A stretch of 64,000 bases of DNA from Streptomyces melanogenes (GCF_014649795.1 NZ_BMTS01000018.1:62001-126000); one strand, 5' to 3'. Counted from the stretch's first letter, positions 50,960 to 59,624 are shown. Notes: a model not told the origin generated them from the sequence alone. Numbers and translations: made by a program.

Positions 50960-52201
50960 GTGGAGCCCGAGTCCCCGCTCACCCGGCGTCGTGTCCTCCT
51001 GGCCACCTGGGGTACGACCGGTGACATCGCCCCCTACACAGGACTGGCCACCGGCCTCAAGGACGCGGGGCACGACGTCACCGTCGTCACGTCCAACCGC
51101 TATGCGGACACCTTCCGTCAGCACGGGCTTGGCGTCCATGCCATGCCCCTTGACCAGTACGAGGCGGCGATCGGGCAGGTGCCGACTCGGCGTGCACGCA
51201 CAAACAACGCCCGGGAGATGGCGACGGTCGCGGCGCGGTGCCTGCTGGAGGCCGCGAGCGAGGGGACCGATTTCCTGCTCGCTCATCCTCTCCTGCACCC
51301 CCAAGCCGCCCTCATCGGCCGCGGACTGGGAGTGCCGTGCATCGGTACGTACACCGTCTCGCACGCGATGATGCTCCCTCGGCTCCTGGCGGGAAATCCC
51401 CGTCGTCGCTATCGCCTCGCCGACTCCGTGGTCAGGATGATCCTCAGCCCGATCTACAAGCCGGGAGCCGCCCATCTGCGACGGGAACTCGGCCTCACAC
51501 CCAGCGCCGTCGAAGACATGACGCTGCCCACCTCGCGACACTCCGTCCGCTACGGATTCGGCGCACCGCTGCTGCCCCGGCGCCTGCGGCTCCCCGCCTC
51601 CCACCAGGTGGTCGGCGCCTGGCGCCCCCGACGCGCCATAGATTGGCAGCCCGATGCACGACTTCAGGAGTTCCTCGAATCCGGCCCCGCCCCGGTCTAC
51701 TTCGGCTTCGGAAGCATGCGCGGCATCAACCAGGACCACCTCGCCCACGCCATCACCGGGGTCGTCCAACGCCTCGGGATCCGCGCCGTCGTCCAAGGTG
51801 GTTGGGCCGAGTTGCAGAGCCACGGCGACGACGTCCTCAACATCCGCGACTGCCCGCACGACTGGCTCTTCCCCCGGATACGGGCCGCGGTCCACCACGC
51901 GGGAGCGGGTACGACCCACGCCTGCCTCCAAGCCGCCACACCCGCCCTGCCCATCCCCGTCGCCATGGACCAGCCCTTCTGGGCCTCCCGGCTCCATGCC
52001 CTGGGTCTCACTCCCACCGTGATCCCCCATCAGCGGCTCACCGGCGCGAACCTCACCCTCGCCCTCGAACAGCTCCTGACCGACGACCGCTATCGCCTGC
52101 GCACCGACCGCATCAGCCGAGCCGTCCGGCAACAGGACGGCACCGCGGCCATCCTCGAAGAAGTCGCGCGACCACTGGGGAGCGCACACCTCACGGGATG
52201 A
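50960..52201 (+). CDS. UGT/MGT-type glycosyltransferase (GT1)
   Basis: 413 aa from GTG 50960 (GGAGG 9 nt upstream). GT-B fold: VLLATWGTTGDIAPYTGLATGLKDAGHDVTVVTS at the N terminus; C-terminal donor site GSMRGINQDHLAH, WLFPRIRAAVHHAGAGTTHACLQAATPALPIPVAMDQPFWASRLHALG. Related to sterol and macrolide glucosyltransferases (NDP-sugar to lipid or drug acceptor). Its stop overlaps the stop of the convergent hydrolase gene by 11 nt; it faces the KAS/ACP cluster and might glycosylate its product, but this is only positional. Confidence 0.9.
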   Translation: MEPESPLTRRRVLLATWGTTGDIAPYTGLATGLKDAGHDVTVVTSNRYADTFRQHGLGVHAMPLDQYEAAIGQVPTRRARTNNAREMATVAARCLLEAASEGTDFLLAHPLLHPQAALIGRGLGVPCIGTYTVSHAMMLPRLLAGNPRRRYRLADSVVRMILSPIYKPGAAHLRRELGLTPSAVEDMTLPTSRHSVRYGFGAPLLPRRLRLPASHQVVGAWRPRRAIDWQPDARLQEFLESGPAPVYFGFGSMRGINQDHLAHAITGVVQRLGIRAVVQGGWAELQSHGDDVLNIRDCPHDWLFPRIRAAVHHAGAGTTHACLQAATPALPIPVAMDQPFWASRLHALGLTPTVIPHQRLTGANLTLALEQLLTDDRYRLRTDRISRAVRQQDGTAAILEEVARPLGSAHLTG

Positions 52202-53156
52202 TCTCGGCGGTGCAGTCCGGCAGGTCGTCCAGGGGTGCGCCGTGCAGGAAACGCGTGAGGACGGCGGCGAAGTCGGCGTCGCGTTCCAGGTGCAGCAGGT
52301 GGTCGGCGTTCCTCATCACGAGGAAGGTGGCGTCGGCGATGGTGGCCGCGACGGCACGGTTGTCCTCGACGGTGGTGGCCGTGTCATGCTCGCCCACGCC
52401 TACGAGGGCGGGGACACCGGTGATACCCCCTGCGGGGAGCGGGTCGCGCAGCAGCAGGAAGCCACGGTCGAAGACGTAACGCACCAGGGGGTCGTGAGGG
52501 GACGCCGTGAGTTGGTCGAGCATGACGCGCGCGGCGGCTCTGATGAGCAGGTGGTGTTCGGCGGCCTGGGTGTTGGTCAGGACGTTGACCAGTTCGGCTG
52601 CGGTGTGTCGGCGCCTCGCGGGCGAGTCGGCGTGCGGGGGCGCGGCTTCGCGGCGCAGGCCTTCGTGGATGAGCGCGGCGAGTCGGGGGCTGGGGTGCCG
52701 GGCGGCCCCGAAGAGCATCAGCCGGGTGACGCGGTCGGGGTGCCGTTGGGCGAGCCGGTAGCCGATGGGATAGCCGGAGGAGACGGCGAGGACAGCGAAA
52801 CGGGGGACGGACAGCTGGTCGACCGCGCTCAGGGCGGCGGCGGTGAGGTCGTCCCAGGTGAGGCTGGCACGGGCTTGCCCGGGTGAGCGGGCGGGCGGCA
52901 GGTCGGGGATCAGGAGCGGCCGGTGGGGGGCGAGGTGGCGTTCCAGCCGAGCCCAGGAGTGCCGACTTTGCAGGCCGCCGCCGAGTACGAGCAGGGGTTC
53001 GCCCTCGGTCGGCGCGCGCGGGGTGACCACCCTGCAGGGGTAGTGCGCCGAGGCCCAGGCGATCTCGTGATCACGGATGTCGGTCTCGGTCTCGTCGAAG
53101 GTGTGGACAGCGCTATCAGTGTCGGGCAGAGCTGGTCCTGCCGCGAGGTGCGTCAC
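52191..53156 (-). CDS. Alpha/beta-hydrolase, module copy 2
   Basis: 321 aa. GEPLLVLGGGLQSRHSWARLERHL (oxyanion region), nucleophile elbow LAVSSGYPIGYRLAQRHPDRV (Ser in SSG), Asp in VGVGEHDTATTVEDN and His in RNADHLLHLERD. The elbow reads V-S-S-G-Y rather than GxSxG. Acts perhaps as thioesterase or hydrolase releasing an acyl chain from the ACP. ATG 53156 overlaps the ACP stop by 4 nt, so translation is coupled. Same position in module 2 as the broken hydrolase in module 1. Confidence 0.85.
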   Translation of the reverse strand: MTHLAAGPALPDTDSAVHTFDETETDIRDHEIAWASAHYPCRVVTPRAPTEGEPLLVLGGGLQSRHSWARLERHLAPHRPLLIPDLPPARSPGQARASLTWDDLTAAALSAVDQLSVPRFAVLAVSSGYPIGYRLAQRHPDRVTRLMLFGAARHPSPRLAALIHEGLRREAAPPHADSPARRRHTAAELVNVLTNTQAAEHHLLIRAAARVMLDQLTASPHDPLVRYVFDRGFLLLRDPLPAGGITGVPALVGVGEHDTATTVEDNRAVAATIADATFLVMRNADHLLHLERDADFAAVLTRFLHGAPLDDLPDCTAEIIP

Positions 53157-53395
53157 GCGTTGGCCGCCTGGTGACGCTCGATGAGAGCGGCCAGGTCAGC
53201 GATGGTGGAGTTCCCGGAGAGGTCTGTTTCGGTGATCACCACACCGTGGTCGTCCTCAAGGACCATGGCCAGGACGGCGATGGCCATGGAGTCCACGCCC
53301 GCTTGAGTGAGCGTGGCGGTGGGTGTGACCGGGGCGGCGGGGAGTCCGGCTTTCTGCGTCAGGGTGTCGATGACGATCCGCAGCATGGGGCTCAT
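53153..53395 (-). CDS. Acyl carrier protein, module copy 2 (independent start)
   Basis: 80 aa from ATG 53395. Single PP-binding domain: LTQAGVDSMAIAVLAMVLEDDHGVVI with Ser in DSM, then STIADLAALIERHQ. Carries acyl intermediates on phosphopantetheine. In the assembled sequence it is also the C-terminal part of the frameshift-extended KAS III frame. Overlaps the following hydrolase ATG by 4 nt. Confidence 0.85.
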   Translation of the reverse strand: MSPMLRIVIDTLTQKAGLPAAPVTPTATLTQAGVDSMAIAVLAMVLEDDHGVVITETDLSGNSTIADLAALIERHQAANA

Positions 53396-54559
53396 GGCTT
53401 CTCTGTGTACGTAACGAACGGTTCGGGGGCGGTCAGTTGGACGAGCGGACGTTTGGCGCGCTTTCTGCGGTCGTCTCGGCGGTTTCACAGACAAGGAGTG
53501 ACACCCTGGGGCCAGATGGCGGTGGTCGCCGCCCAGGACAGGCCGCTGCCGAACGCCACCATCACCAGGCGCTGCCCCTCTTTGACCGTCCCGTCCCCGG
53601 CCGCCTGCGCGAGCAGGATCGGTGCCGAACGCCACCATCACCAGGCGCTGCCCCTCTTTGACCGTCCCGTCCCCGGCCGCCTGCGCGAGCAGGATCGGTA
53701 CGGAAGCCGCGGCGGTGTTTCCGATCGTCTCGATGTTGGAGGGCATACGGGCGAGCGGAAAGGGCAGCGCCGCCGCCAGCGCGGTGGTGATCGTGGCGTT
53801 GGCCTGGTGGGCGATGAGCACGTCGACGTCCGACAGGTCCCAGCCGACGGCCGCTGCCGCCCCGGTCGCGGCCGCTTTCATCCGGCGCACCGCGTTGCGC
53901 AGCACTTCGGTGCCGCGCATGTGCAGATAGAGGTCGTTCCCGTCGGAGGCGGGGGACGCGGCGCGGTGGCGGGAGCCGCCCGCGGGAATGGCGATGGCGT
54001 CGGCGAGGGTGCCGTCACTGCCCCAGACGGTCGGCCCGAGGGTGGACGCCTGGCCGGGACGGGCCGCGCGCAGCACGACAGCACCCGCGCCGTCACCGAA
54101 GATGGGCGCGGTACTGGAGTCCGCCGGGTTGACCATCGTGGACGTGCTTTCGGCGGCGATCACCAGGACGGACGCGGCGGTGCCCGTCGCGATCAGCCCT
54201 TTGGCCAGCTCACAGGCGTACAGGAAACCGGAACAACCGGCGTTGATGTCGAAGGCGGCGATCCCGGTCATGCCCAGTCGGCTTGCCACTTCGGGGGCGC
54301 CCGCCGGGCAGAGCCGGTCGGGCGTGGTGGTGGCCAGGATGAGCGCGTCCACGCCTTCGGCGTGCGCGGAGGCGAGGGCGCGGGCGCCCGCTTCGGTGGC
54401 CAGATGGACGGTGGCGGCTCCGTCGCTGATGCGGTGCCGTTGCGCGATGCCGATGCGCCGCCGTACGAAGGCGTCCATCTCGGGGGCCATCAGATCCGCG
54501 TTGGTCACGACGGTGGGCGGCAGCCAGCACCCGAGTCCGGCCACGATGGTGTGGGTCAT
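53153..54559 (-). CDS. KAS III (FabH-like) fused in frame to an acyl carrier protein by a 76-bp duplication
   Basis: 468 codons as read. Residues 1-312 are a KAS III: Cys near 110 (NAGCSGFLYA), His near 250 (AHQANA), Asn near 277 (GNTAAAS). At 312 the frame shifts because of a perfect 76-bp tandem duplication; the original end (FGSGLSWAATTAIWPQG, stop at 53485-53487) is lost and a 76-residue Arg/Gly/Pro-rich linker leads into an 80-aa ACP (VDSM phosphopantetheine Ser, residues 389-468) that also has its own ATG at 53395. Ancestral KAS would be 332 aa. Could be a true fusion, a broken KAS with an independently started ACP, or an assembly artefact. Confidence 0.75.
   Translation of the reverse strand: MTHTIVAGLGCWLPPTVVTNADLMAPEMDAFVRRRIGIAQRHRISDGAATVHLATEAGARALASAHAEGVDALILATTTPDRLCPAGAPEVASRLGMTGIAAFDINAGCSGFLYACELAKGLIATGTAASVLVIAAESTSTMVNPADSSTAPIFGDGAGAVVLRAARPGQASTLGPTVWGSDGTLADAIAIPAGGSRHRAASPASDGNDLYLHMRGTEVLRNAVRRMKAAATGAAAAVGWDLSDVDVLIAHQANATITTALAAALPFPLARMPSNIETIGNTAAASVPILLAQAAGDGTVKEGQRLVMVAFGTDPARAGGRGRDGQRGAAPGDGGVRQRPVLGGDHRHLAPGCHSLSVKPPRRPQKARQTSARPTDRPRTVRYVHREAMSPMLRIVIDTLTQKAGLPAAPVTPTATLTQAGVDSMAIAVLAMVLEDDHGVVITETDLSGNSTIADLAALIERHQAANA
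53547..53698. repeat. Perfect 76-bp tandem duplication
   Basis: Copies at 53547-53622 and 53623-53698 are identical. 76 is not a multiple of three, so the 3' end of the KAS III gene is frameshifted. Both copies encode the GTVKEGQRLVMVAFG region. Confidence 0.97.
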
Positions 54560-54633
54560 GCTTGCCCCGATCGTCTTCCTGGGTGGTGCGGTGCCGTAGG
54601 GACGTGTCCAGCGCGCCATGGTGCGGCTGCCCC

Positions 54634-55327
54634 TCAGCCGCGTACGGCAGCGGTGGCGGCAGTTCCGACAGCGGCCACCGGTTCCACCAGGTAGTCGCGG
54701 TCCTCCAGCGGCTGGTCGGTGAAGAAGCGCATCACCAAGTCGCTGGCCTCGTCGCGGCGTTGCATGAACACCCAGTGATCCGCCTCGGCGATCGCGGCGA
54801 ACGTGCAGTGCTCGATGGTCGCCGCGAACTCGCGCTGTTCCGCCAGGGAGCTGATGGTGTCGTGCTCGCCGCAGAAGACGAGGGTCGGAACGTCCCGGAG
54901 GCCGCCTTCGGGGCCGAGGTTCTCCAGGACCGACCGCTCCATCGTCTCGAATCCGTGGGCGCTGGCAGTGACACCGCGCAGGGTCATCCGCGTCACCAAC
55001 TGGCGTACGATGTCGCGGTTCCTGATCGTGGCCCGCGAGTCGCCGCACAGGAACATCTCCGTCAGCACATTGACGAAACCCTTGGCGTCCCCGCTCGCCA
55101 TCCGCTGGGCTCCGCGATTCCACAGGTTGATGAGCTTGTCGCTGATACGGACGGGGACCCCGCCGAGCGCCAGCTTGGCCAGTCGCTCCGGTCGGCGCTG
55201 CGCGCAGCGGCAGGCGACGGCGGAACCGGACGAGGACGGGGTCGATCCGGGGGTTCTCGGCGGGCACCACCTGGTAGGAGAAGGACAGTCCGTCCAGGGA
55301 CAACGTGCGGGTGATCGCCTCGGTCAC
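54634..55327 (-). pseudogene. Alpha/beta-hydrolase, module copy 1, with internal deletion
   Basis: Starts GTG 55327 (GGAG 5 nt upstream): TRTLSLDGLSFSYQVVPAENPRIDPVLV, then homology jumps to SGSAVACRCAQRRPERLAKL in another frame, and continues properly through GGVPVRISDKLINLWNRGAQRM, VPTLVFCGEHDTISSLAEQ and ADHWVFMQRRD to the stop at 54634. Roughly 70-75 codons between the first strand and the nucleophile-elbow Ser are missing at about 55235-55245, and the frame is shifted. Compare the intact paralogue at 52191. Non-functional as read. Confidence 0.8.
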
Positions 55328-55404
55328 GGCTCTCCAACAGTCGTACGAAAGGGGTGAGCATCGGGTGTGGTGACTCAGGGGGACGTGGGGCCCGGCCGTG
55401 GTTG

Positions 55405-55698
55405 TCAGCCCTGCGGCACGGCGCTGCCGCTTTCCTGCCGTTGCCGGTCGACGCCCTCCAGTGCCTCGGTGATGAGCTCGGCGGTCTGGCGCAGTGTCAT
55501 CTCTCCGCTGGCGAGCGAGTCGTCCAGGTGGATGCCGTAGTGGTCGGAGAGCGTCACGAACATCTCCACCTGGGCGATGGAGTCCAGTTCCAGGCTCTCG
55601 AAGGTGCGGTCGCCGATGAGTTCGGCCTCGGGGAGGCCGAACGCGGAGGCCAGGTAGGTGCGGATGTGGTCGAGGGGCTGCTGGGCGGGCTGGCTCAT
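55405..55698 (-). CDS. Acyl carrier protein, module copy 1
   Basis: 97 aa from ATG 55698 (AAGGAG 9 nt upstream). PP-binding domain: FESLELDSIAQVEMFVTLSDHYGIHLDDSLASGEMTLRQTAELI; the phosphopantetheine Ser is in LDSI. Acts with the KAS III encoded 14 nt upstream. Differs from the copy-2 ACP (DSI versus DSM, longer tail). Confidence 0.88.
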   Translation of the reverse strand: MSQPAQQPLDHIRTYLASAFGLPEAELIGDRTFESLELDSIAQVEMFVTLSDHYGIHLDDSLASGEMTLRQTAELITEALEGVDRQRQESGSAVPQG

Positions 55699-55712
55699 GG
55701 TGGTGGGCTCCT

Positions 55713-56726
55713 TCACGGCGTGGGTTTGATGTCGGGCCAGGTCAGTCCGACCGCGCCCCACACCGCGCCACCGCCGAACGCGGTGAGCAGCGTCCTGCTC
55801 CCGCAGCGAACGGCGCCGGTCCTGACCAGGTCGTCCATGACCAAGGGAATCGAGGCGGAGGAGGTGTTGCCGACCTCGCGGATGTTGGCGAAGCGGCTCG
55901 CGGCCGGCACGCCCACCAGGTCGGCGACCTTGTCCAGGATGCGCTGGTTGGCCTGGTGGCCGATGAACGCGCCGACCGAGTCGACCGGCCACTCCAGCCT
56001 TTCGAGCAGCAGTCTGGACACCTCGGTCATACGGCGTACCGCGTGGGCGAACATGTCGGGGCCGCGCATCTGCAGGCAGCGGTCCGCCAGTTCGGCGGCG
56101 CCTTCGGGATCGGGTCGGCGCGAGCCGCCCGCGTTGACGACGGCGAGGTCCTTCTGTGTGCCGTCACTGCCGAGGCAGACGGCCTGGACGGCACCGGGCT
56201 GGTCCCGGCCACCGCTGCGCAGGACCGCCGCCCCGGCGCCGTCGGCGAAGACCACGGCGGTCATCCGGTCGGCGGGATCGGTGATCGTCGACAGCGTCTC
56301 GGCCGCGAGGACCAGGACGCAGTCCGCCGACCCGGATCGGATCCAGGCGTCGCCCACGGCCAGGCCGTAGGTGAATCCGGAGCACGCGGCGGCGATGTCG
56401 AAGGCCGGGACCGTGCCGAGGCCCAGGCGCGCGGCAACCCAGGGGGCCGTCCCCGGCGAATGGTGATCGGGGGTTGTCGTCGTCAACACCACCAGATCAA
56501 CCACCGGGTCGCCCGCGCTGCGCAGAGCGGCCCGGCCCGCCTCCACCGCCAAGTCCCCCGTGCTGGTACCCGGGTCCACCCAGCGCCTGCGCTCGATGCC
56601 CGTCCGCCTGCGGATCCACTCCGCGGTGGTGTCCAGCTCCGACAGCGGTGGATCGCCGTTCGCGACGATGCGCGGTGGCAGGAAGGACCCGATGCCGCAA
56701 ACAACAGAAGCCAGGCTGGACGCCAT
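55713..56726 (-). CDS. KAS III (FabH-like beta-ketoacyl synthase), module copy 1
   Basis: 337 aa from ATG 56726. Complete thiolase fold: ADGIGSF-type start (VVCGIGSFLPPRIVANGD), Cys near 117 in AAACSGFTYGLA, His near 255 in GHQANQRI, Asn near 285 in GNTSSASIP, and intact end FGGGAVWGAVGLTWPD. Condenses an acyl-CoA with malonyl-ACP, or transfers acyl groups as in CerJ/ChlB3-type enzymes. Heads the minus-strand operon; a promoter is seen about 170 nt upstream. Chemistry of the product is not predictable. Confidence 0.9.
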   Translation of the reverse strand: MASSLASVVCGIGSFLPPRIVANGDPPLSELDTTAEWIRRRTGIERRRWVDPGTSTGDLAVEAGRAALRSAGDPVVDLVVLTTTTPDHHSPGTAPWVAARLGLGTVPAFDIAAACSGFTYGLAVGDAWIRSGSADCVLVLAAETLSTITDPADRMTAVVFADGAGAAVLRSGGRDQPGAVQAVCLGSDGTQKDLAVVNAGGSRRPDPEGAAELADRCLQMRGPDMFAHAVRRMTEVSRLLLERLEWPVDSVGAFIGHQANQRILDKVADLVGVPAASRFANIREVGNTSSASIPLVMDDLVRTGAVRCGSRTLLTAFGGGAVWGAVGLTWPDIKPTP

Positions 56727-57008
56727 CAAAATCCTCAAAGTCGGCAGCGGCCGCACTGACTCATTCGACATCCGCGCGCACATTTTTTCGGGCCCGGCAT
56801 GCCGTGCAACCGGGCCGCATTCCAGGAATGACGGAACACAACTGCCAAAGAGAGGAAATCTGCGCCAGATAACGGGTGATGTCATTTCCCAACGCTATAC
56901 TTTCCCGCTTTATCTACCTTCAAATCGTGGGCTGCGGAAACTGCCAGGTGGTGATCACCGTCCGATAATCGCTGCCGGTCGGAGCGAACCGCTCGCTACT
57001 GTGACCGT
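56727..57008. other. AT-richer leader and promoter region of the KAS/ACP operon
   Basis: 282 nt, lower GC than surroundings. Contains the minus-strand promoter listed at 56894-56923 and a ~160-nt putative 5' leader. No gene seen. Confidence 0.55.
56894..56923 (-). promoter_or_regulatory. Sigma-70-like promoter of the KAS/ACP operon
   Basis: On the minus strand: TTGAAG (56923-56918), 18-bp spacer, TATAGC (56899-56894). Good match to the HrdB consensus in an otherwise AT-poor genome. Confidence 0.6.
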
Positions 57009-57464
57009 ATGACCACTGACTCCGTCTCAGCCGATGACATCGCCTCGCTGCCCCGCACCGAGTTCGCCTTCCCGGGCCCGCTGCGTGACCAGCTCGTCGC
57101 GGCCATCCTCGATGGTTCCAAGACCTCCACGACCGGGCTCGTCATCGACTACGAGCACGAAGGGGAGCCACTGCCGTCCATCGGGAGCCGCGCGGTGGTC
57201 GTCGACTCGGACGACCGCCCGGTCGCGGTCATCGAGGTCACCGGCGTACGTGTCGTGCCGCTGGCGGAGGTGGATTTCGCTCACGTGGTGGACGAGGGGG
57301 AAGGCGACACCAGCATCGCCGGGTGGCGGGCGAACCACGAGGGGTTCTGGCACAGCGACGAAATGCGCGCGGCCTTGGAAGACCCGGAATTCACCGTGGA
57401 CGACACGACCTTGGTGGTACTGGAACGCTTCCGCCTCGTCGCCGACCTTCGCCCGGCCGATTGA
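57009..57464 (+). CDS. ASCH-domain protein
   Basis: 151 aa. ASCH/PUA-like fold: FAFPGPLRDQLVAAILDGSKTSTTGLVIDYEHEGEPLPSIGSRAVVVDSDDRPVAVIEVTGV with the GSKT(S)T signature, then FAHVVDEGEGDTSIAGWRANHEGFW and VLERFRLVAD. Some ASCH proteins are amidohydrolases acting on N4-acetylcytidine or bind RNA; the acidic GEGD/W-R region fits the YqfB-distant, SCO-type branch. Monocistronic. Confidence 0.87.
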   Translation: MTTDSVSADDIASLPRTEFAFPGPLRDQLVAAILDGSKTSTTGLVIDYEHEGEPLPSIGSRAVVVDSDDRPVAVIEVTGVRVVPLAEVDFAHVVDEGEGDTSIAGWRANHEGFWHSDEMRAALEDPEFTVDDTTLVVLERFRLVADLRPAD

Positions 57465-57485
57465 CCATCCGTATCGTCTCCGCGG

Positions 57486-59624
57486 CTATACCGGCACCGC
57501 GTACAGCCGCCCGAAGGTGCTGACGTAGACCAGACCGTTCGCCACGACCGGCGTGGACGCGGCGTCGCGGGTGGGGAACCTCCACCGCTGCTCGCCGCTC
57601 GCGGCAGCCACCGCGTACAGGTACTTGTCGTCGCTGGCCGTGGCGACGTACACCACCCCGTCGGCCACCGCCGGTGCGGAGAGGGCACCGCCGACGGGGA
57701 AGACCCACCGCTTGCTTCCCGTGGCGGCGTCCAACGCGTACAGCAGTTTGCCGCCGCCGACGTAGACCACCCCGCCGGACACCGCCACCGGGCCACCGCG
57801 GCCGCTGGCGAAATCCCACTTCGGCTTGCCGTCGGCGGCATCCACCGCGAAGAGGCGCTCGCTGGAGGTGGTGCAGTACACCACGCCGTCAGCCACCACA
57901 GGCTGCGCCCAGGACACGATTCCGACGTCGGATTTCCACCGCTGCTCCCCGGTGCCGGCGTCCAGCGCGCACAGCATCCCGTCGCTGATCCTGCCGACGT
58001 ACACCACCCCGTCGGCCACCGTCGGCGCGGCCCGGAACGCCGTGGCGTCGGTGCGGAACTTCCACCGCTGCTTGCCGTCGGCGGCATTCACCGCGTACAG
58101 GTACGCGTCACTGCTGAAGTAGACCAGCCCGTCGGTCGCCGCCGGTGAATACACCTTCTCGCTGGTCGGGAAACTCCACCGCTGCTCGCCGGTGGCCATG
58201 TCCACCGCGTACAACCGCTTGCCGCCGCAGGCGTACACCAGCCCACCGGACATGGCCAGCGACGAAGGTACATCGGCGTCCTCGACGGTGCTGAACTTCC
58301 ACCGCTGCCTGCCCGTGGCGGCGTCCAGCGCGTACAGAAACGCTTCTCGGCCGCCCACGTACACCGCACCGCCGAACACCAGCGGCGTCCCGTAGTTGGA
58401 GCCACCGCTGACGGACGTCCACCTGGGCTTGCGTCCGTCACCCTTCACGAAGTACCAACCGGCGAAGCCCAGTCCGCCCGCCGTGACGGTCCCGGCGAGG
58501 CCGAGCAGAGCCCGCCTGCGGGACACTCCGGTGGGTCCGGTGGCCGCGGCCGTGGAGGGCTCGGGCACTCGACGGGGAGAGTGCGCATATGCCCGGGGGC
58601 CGACAACAGGAGTGGTCTCGGGGGACGTCTTACGCGGCTGAGCATCCGCGTGGTCCTGCTCCGCGGGGATCTGCCGGGGCGGCACCGGGTCGGAGGTCCC
58701 CGCCAGCACGGGGCGGGGCGGCGGCGAGGGTGTGGTGGTCCGCAGCTGTACGGTCCGGGCGACGGCCTCCGGCATCCAGTCGGCCTCGGTGAGCACCACC
58801 GGGACGGCCCGGTTGCCTCCAACCGACTCGGCCAGCTGGTCCAGCAGTTCGGCCGGGCTGGGCCGCTCTGCGGGGTCCTTCGCCAGACACCGTGCCACCA
58901 CTGCTCGCAGGGCCGTAGGCAGTGCGGTCAGGTCGGGTTCTTCGTAGACCGTACGGAAGTTCACCGCGTGCGCCGAGCCGGTGCCGAACGGCCCTCCGCC
59001 GGTGGCGGTGAACGTGAGCACCGCCCCCAGGGCGAACACGTCACAGGCCGGTCCCACCGGCCGGGCGGTCAGTTGTTCAGGGGACATGAAGCCGGGGGTG
59101 CCGGGCATCACACCGGTCTGGGTCAGCACGCTCGCCTCGCTCGCCAGCGAGATCCCGAAGTCGATCACCCGGGGCCCGTCGGCGGCCAGGAGCACGTTCG
59201 ACGGCTTGAGGTCACGGTGGACCACCCCGGCCGCGTGGATGACCTCCAGCCCTTCGGCCAGCCCCGCCGCCAGCGCCAGCACCGGCTCCAGCGGCCAAGG
59301 CCCGTGTGCTGCCACCGCCTCCCCCAGAGACAGCCCCGGCACGTACACCGTGGCCAGCCACGCCGGTGATCCCTCGGGATCGGCGTCCACCACACCTGCG
59401 GTGAAGGCCCCGTTCACCGCCCGGGCCGCAGCCACTTCACGGGCGAACCGGCGCCGGAACTCCTCGTCCTCCGCGAGCTCGGAACGCACCACCTTCACGG
59501 CCACCGCACGCCCGCCGGGCGTGCGGCCCAGGTACACCCGCCCCATCCCGCCCGCGCCCAGTCGCGCCACGATCCGGTAGCGCCCCACCTGACGCGGGTC
59601 CCCCGCCTCCAGCGCCTCGAACAC
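57486..59624 (-). CDS. Ser/Thr protein kinase with extracellular PQQ-type beta-propeller
   Basis: 712 aa from GTG 59624. Kinase domain about 15-270: VGRYRIVARLGAGGMGRVYLG, VAVKVV, VHRDLKPSNVLL near 137, VIDFGIS, PGFMSPEQL. Pro-rich linker, then SRRRALLGLAG before a transmembrane helix (about 385-405), and a C-terminal propeller with about eight blades containing VYVG/VYFSS ... LYALDAATGRQRWKF-type repeats (RWKF, RWSF, RWKF, RWKS, KWDF, RWVF, RWRF). Presumably senses an outside ligand. Internal repeats make the DNA here repetitive. Start has a poor ribosome site. Confidence 0.92.
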   Translation of the reverse strand: MFEALEAGDPRQVGRYRIVARLGAGGMGRVYLGRTPGGRAVAVKVVRSELAEDEEFRRRFAREVAAARAVNGAFTAGVVDADPEGSPAWLATVYVPGLSLGEAVAAHGPWPLEPVLALAAGLAEGLEVIHAAGVVHRDLKPSNVLLAADGPRVIDFGISLASEASVLTQTGVMPGTPGFMSPEQLTARPVGPACDVFALGAVLTFTATGGGPFGTGSAHAVNFRTVYEEPDLTALPTALRAVVARCLAKDPAERPSPAELLDQLAESVGGNRAVPVVLTEADWMPEAVARTVQLRTTTPSPPPRPVLAGTSDPVPPRQIPAEQDHADAQPRKTSPETTPVVGPRAYAHSPRRVPEPSTAAATGPTGVSRRRALLGLAGTVTAGGLGFAGWYFVKGDGRKPRWTSVSGGSNYGTPLVFGGAVYVGGREAFLYALDAATGRQRWKFSTVEDADVPSSLAMSGGLVYACGGKRLYAVDMATGEQRWSFPTSEKVYSPAATDGLVYFSSDAYLYAVNAADGKQRWKFRTDATAFRAAPTVADGVVYVGRISDGMLCALDAGTGEQRWKSDVGIVSWAQPVVADGVVYCTTSSERLFAVDAADGKPKWDFASGRGGPVAVSGGVVYVGGGKLLYALDAATGSKRWVFPVGGALSAPAVADGVVYVATASDDKYLYAVAAASGEQRWRFPTRDAASTPVVANGLVYVSTFGRLYAVPV

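Noticed and set aside
53153..55327. Single giant minus-strand protein spanning hydrolase, KAS III and ACP
   Set aside because: The hydrolase part is out of frame after its first 33 codons and KAS III has its own ATG; only the KAS-ACP join is considered real.
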